In this document: piece by piece, positions 7,214 to 7,947 of the stretch
How positions within the stretch are numbered: position 1 is the stretch's first letter
How the letters are laid out: every line of letters begins with the position of its first letter
Assembly (NCBI GenBank): GCA_002256595.1
Contig: NOLC01000130.1
Location: forward strand, 1 to 7,947
DNA from: Methanosaeta sp. NSP1
GTDB taxonomy: Archaea; Halobacteriota; Methanosarcinia; Methanotrichales; Methanotrichaceae
Reading direction: 5' to 3'
Length of the DNA: 7,947 nucleotides
Made by a program: the position numbers and the translations under genes
The notes under the pieces: generated by a model
The model's input: the letters and a program-made list of their open reading frames with translations, nothing else
Told to the model about the DNA's origin: nothing
Database searches by the model: none

Positions 7214-7659
7214 CGCTTCTCTCCACTATTTTGCTCTCCGGTCCACAGCTTGAGGCCGGTCTGGCTGTCAGGAGTTCTATGCAGATCTTGCTGCGGCAGC
7301 TCCTGCAGAAATAGCTCGGCTGCAAATATGCTCCCCCTGACCAGATGGCCGGCAAAGGTGACGCCGGATCTGTCTGCCAAAACGGCATGGGCGTGCACAA
7401 AAGGCTGCCCATCCAGAAGGGAGATGTTGCCGGCGCATGAGGCGATCTCCACCGGCTCTTCCACTGCCCGGACCAAGTACACCCGGCCGGCCTGATCATA
7501 GAATCCCAGATCGGCACGGGAGAGAGCCCCTATGGCCGAGATCGCTGCGGCTCTGATCTTCCTCTCCCTGGCGATATCAGTTATCTGGCTTATTATTTCA
7601 GCTCCGTGATCAAGCCTGGCCAGGAGGCATCTTCCCGGCGAGCTTTCTTCTATAATCAA
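7210..7659 (-). CDS. PPC (DUF296) domain protein
   Basis: A 149-residue single-domain protein of the PPC/DUF296 family, which forms trimers in known structures. In land plants the domain is fused to AT-hooks (AHL DNA-binding proteins); the stand-alone prokaryotic proteins have no established function. Diagnostic stretches are [17 protein letters not shown] (39-55), a [15 protein letters not shown] stretch with H89 and H91 (77-91), and [14 protein letters not shown] with H105 (93-106); the three His are the conserved putative metal site. No AT-hook is present; the C-terminal 30 residues are polar and probably disordered. The start is TTG 7659: no ATG or GTG is available nearby, and GGGGGA lies 8 bases upstream at good spacing. 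The stop overlaps the DP2 start (GTGA), so both are made from one message with coupled translation, suggesting, but not showing, a link to PolD or chromosome replication. Confidence 0.92.
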   Translation of the reverse strand: MIIEESSPGRCLLARLDHGAEIISQITDIARERKIRAAAISAIGALSRADLGFYDQAGRVYLVRAVEEPVEIASCAGNISLLDGQPFVHAHAVLADRSGVTFAGHLVRGSIFAAELFLQELPQQDLHRTPDSQTGLKLWTGEQNSGEKR

Positions 7660-7847
7660 GCAATCAATCCCCCAATAAGCCTAAGACAAAGGCTGATAAA
7701 TCTTCTGCCGGGTGCCTATTACTGTGCTCTTTTCACCATATCCCGCCTCTGGAATAAGGGGTCAGATCGTGCCTTTAGCAGGGCCAGACGAAAAGGGAAG
7801 GGTGTTGGATATTCCCGGCAGGATTCCTCTCTTCCTTTGATTGCTCT
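7660..7847. other. Intergenic spacer with an inverted repeat and a possible mobile-element remnant
   Basis: No gene was found in these 188 bases. CTGCCGGG (7705-7712) and CCCGGCAG (7814-7821) form a perfect 8-bp inverted repeat enclosing about 100 bp. Inside it, 7758-7780 reads GGGGTCAGATC followed by GTGCCTTTAGCA, resembling a sequence I recall at the edges of IS200-like/RAYT transposase genes in many genomes. No transposase fragment is present. The side near the PPC gene must hold its promoter: GATTTATC on the minus strand (around 7694-7703) is a weak TATA candidate. Confidence 0.4.
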
Positions 7848-7947
7848 TCATCTTGCTTGCCTGATGGCAAAAGCAATCCTCTGCAGCGCCGTGAGATTGG
7901 CCAGGACGGCGGTTAAGGCTATGATCGCCATCAGCCACTCCGGATCG
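7848..7947 (-). CDS. Probable CDP-alcohol phosphatidyltransferase, C-terminal 32 residues
   Basis: The minus-strand frame is open from the window edge to TGA at 7848-7850 and encodes DPEWLMAIIALTAVLANL followed by TALQRIAFAIRQAR. This is one hydrophobic transmembrane helix, then a short basic tail. The helix with the terminal pattern N-(L/I)-T-A-L-Q-R-I resembles the last helix of archaeal CDP-alcohol phosphatidyltransferases such as archaetidylinositol phosphate synthase, which build polar lipid headgroups in the membrane. The catalytic DGxxAR...GxxxD motif would lie outside the window, so the family call rests on a short tail and could be wrong; any other polytopic membrane protein could end this way. 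It is followed by a 188-bp spacer, so it may not be in the same operon as the PPC gene. Confidence 0.5.
   Translation of the reverse strand, partial: DPEWLMAIIALTAVLANLTALQRIAFAIRQAR

Noticed and set aside
1..7947. CRISPR array, tRNA, rRNA, or a defence or toxin-antitoxin system
   Set aside because: No regularly spaced repeats, tRNA-like cloverleaf, rRNA signature or recognisable defence domain was seen on either strand.

Overview
The window looks like chromosomal DNA of a methanogenic archaeon. The evidence is a full-length PolD large subunit (DP2), which is found only in archaea, together with two proteins that resemble the methanogenesis marker families 2 and 4 (the latter also called MtxX). 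A secreted protein with a DNRLRE/disaggregatase-like domain and a GC-rich coding style point towards the Methanosarcinales, perhaps Methanothrix; that placement is inference. Every supported gene lies on the minus strand, so the window is described below from right to left, which is the direction of transcription.

Right end (7947-7660): the last 32 codons of a membrane protein, probably a CDP-alcohol phosphatidyltransferase, followed by a 188-bp spacer. The spacer holds an 8-bp inverted repeat and a sequence resembling the flanks of IS200-like (RAYT) elements. Next (7659-3872) is a two-gene replication unit: a small PPC/DUF296 protein whose stop overlaps the GTG start of DP2 (GTGA), so the two are very likely translationally coupled. 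DP2 is complete, has no intein, keeps its catalytic NCDGDED motif and its zinc-ribbon cysteines, and ends in a PIP box.

Middle (3871-1968): an AT-rich promoter-like stretch with a TATA-like element and a perfect 12-bp palindrome near the expected transcription start precedes a secreted, heavily glycosylatable DNRLRE-like protein. That gene ends in a 27-bp tandem repeat carrying a perfect hairpin. It is followed by a YdjM/COG1988-type membrane metal-dependent hydrolase, 72 bp downstream and probably in the same operon.

Left end (1967-1): a gene-poor spacer of about 520 bp contains an AT-rich island, a 15-nt palindrome, a poly-T tract and two tandem 21-bp repeats. Then come the methanogenesis marker 2 gene (AIR-synthase/ThiL/SelD-like) and, one base later, an mtxX-like gene cut by the window edge. 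These last two form a tight pair combining an ATP-using fold with a phosphate-acyltransferase-like fold.

Most of the window is conserved core archaeal sequence. I see no CRISPR array, tRNA, rRNA, intact insertion sequence, or defence or toxin system. The parts worth following up are the marker 2-MtxX pair with its repeat-bearing upstream region, the PPC-DP2 coupling, and the regulatory and repeat structure around the secreted-protein gene.
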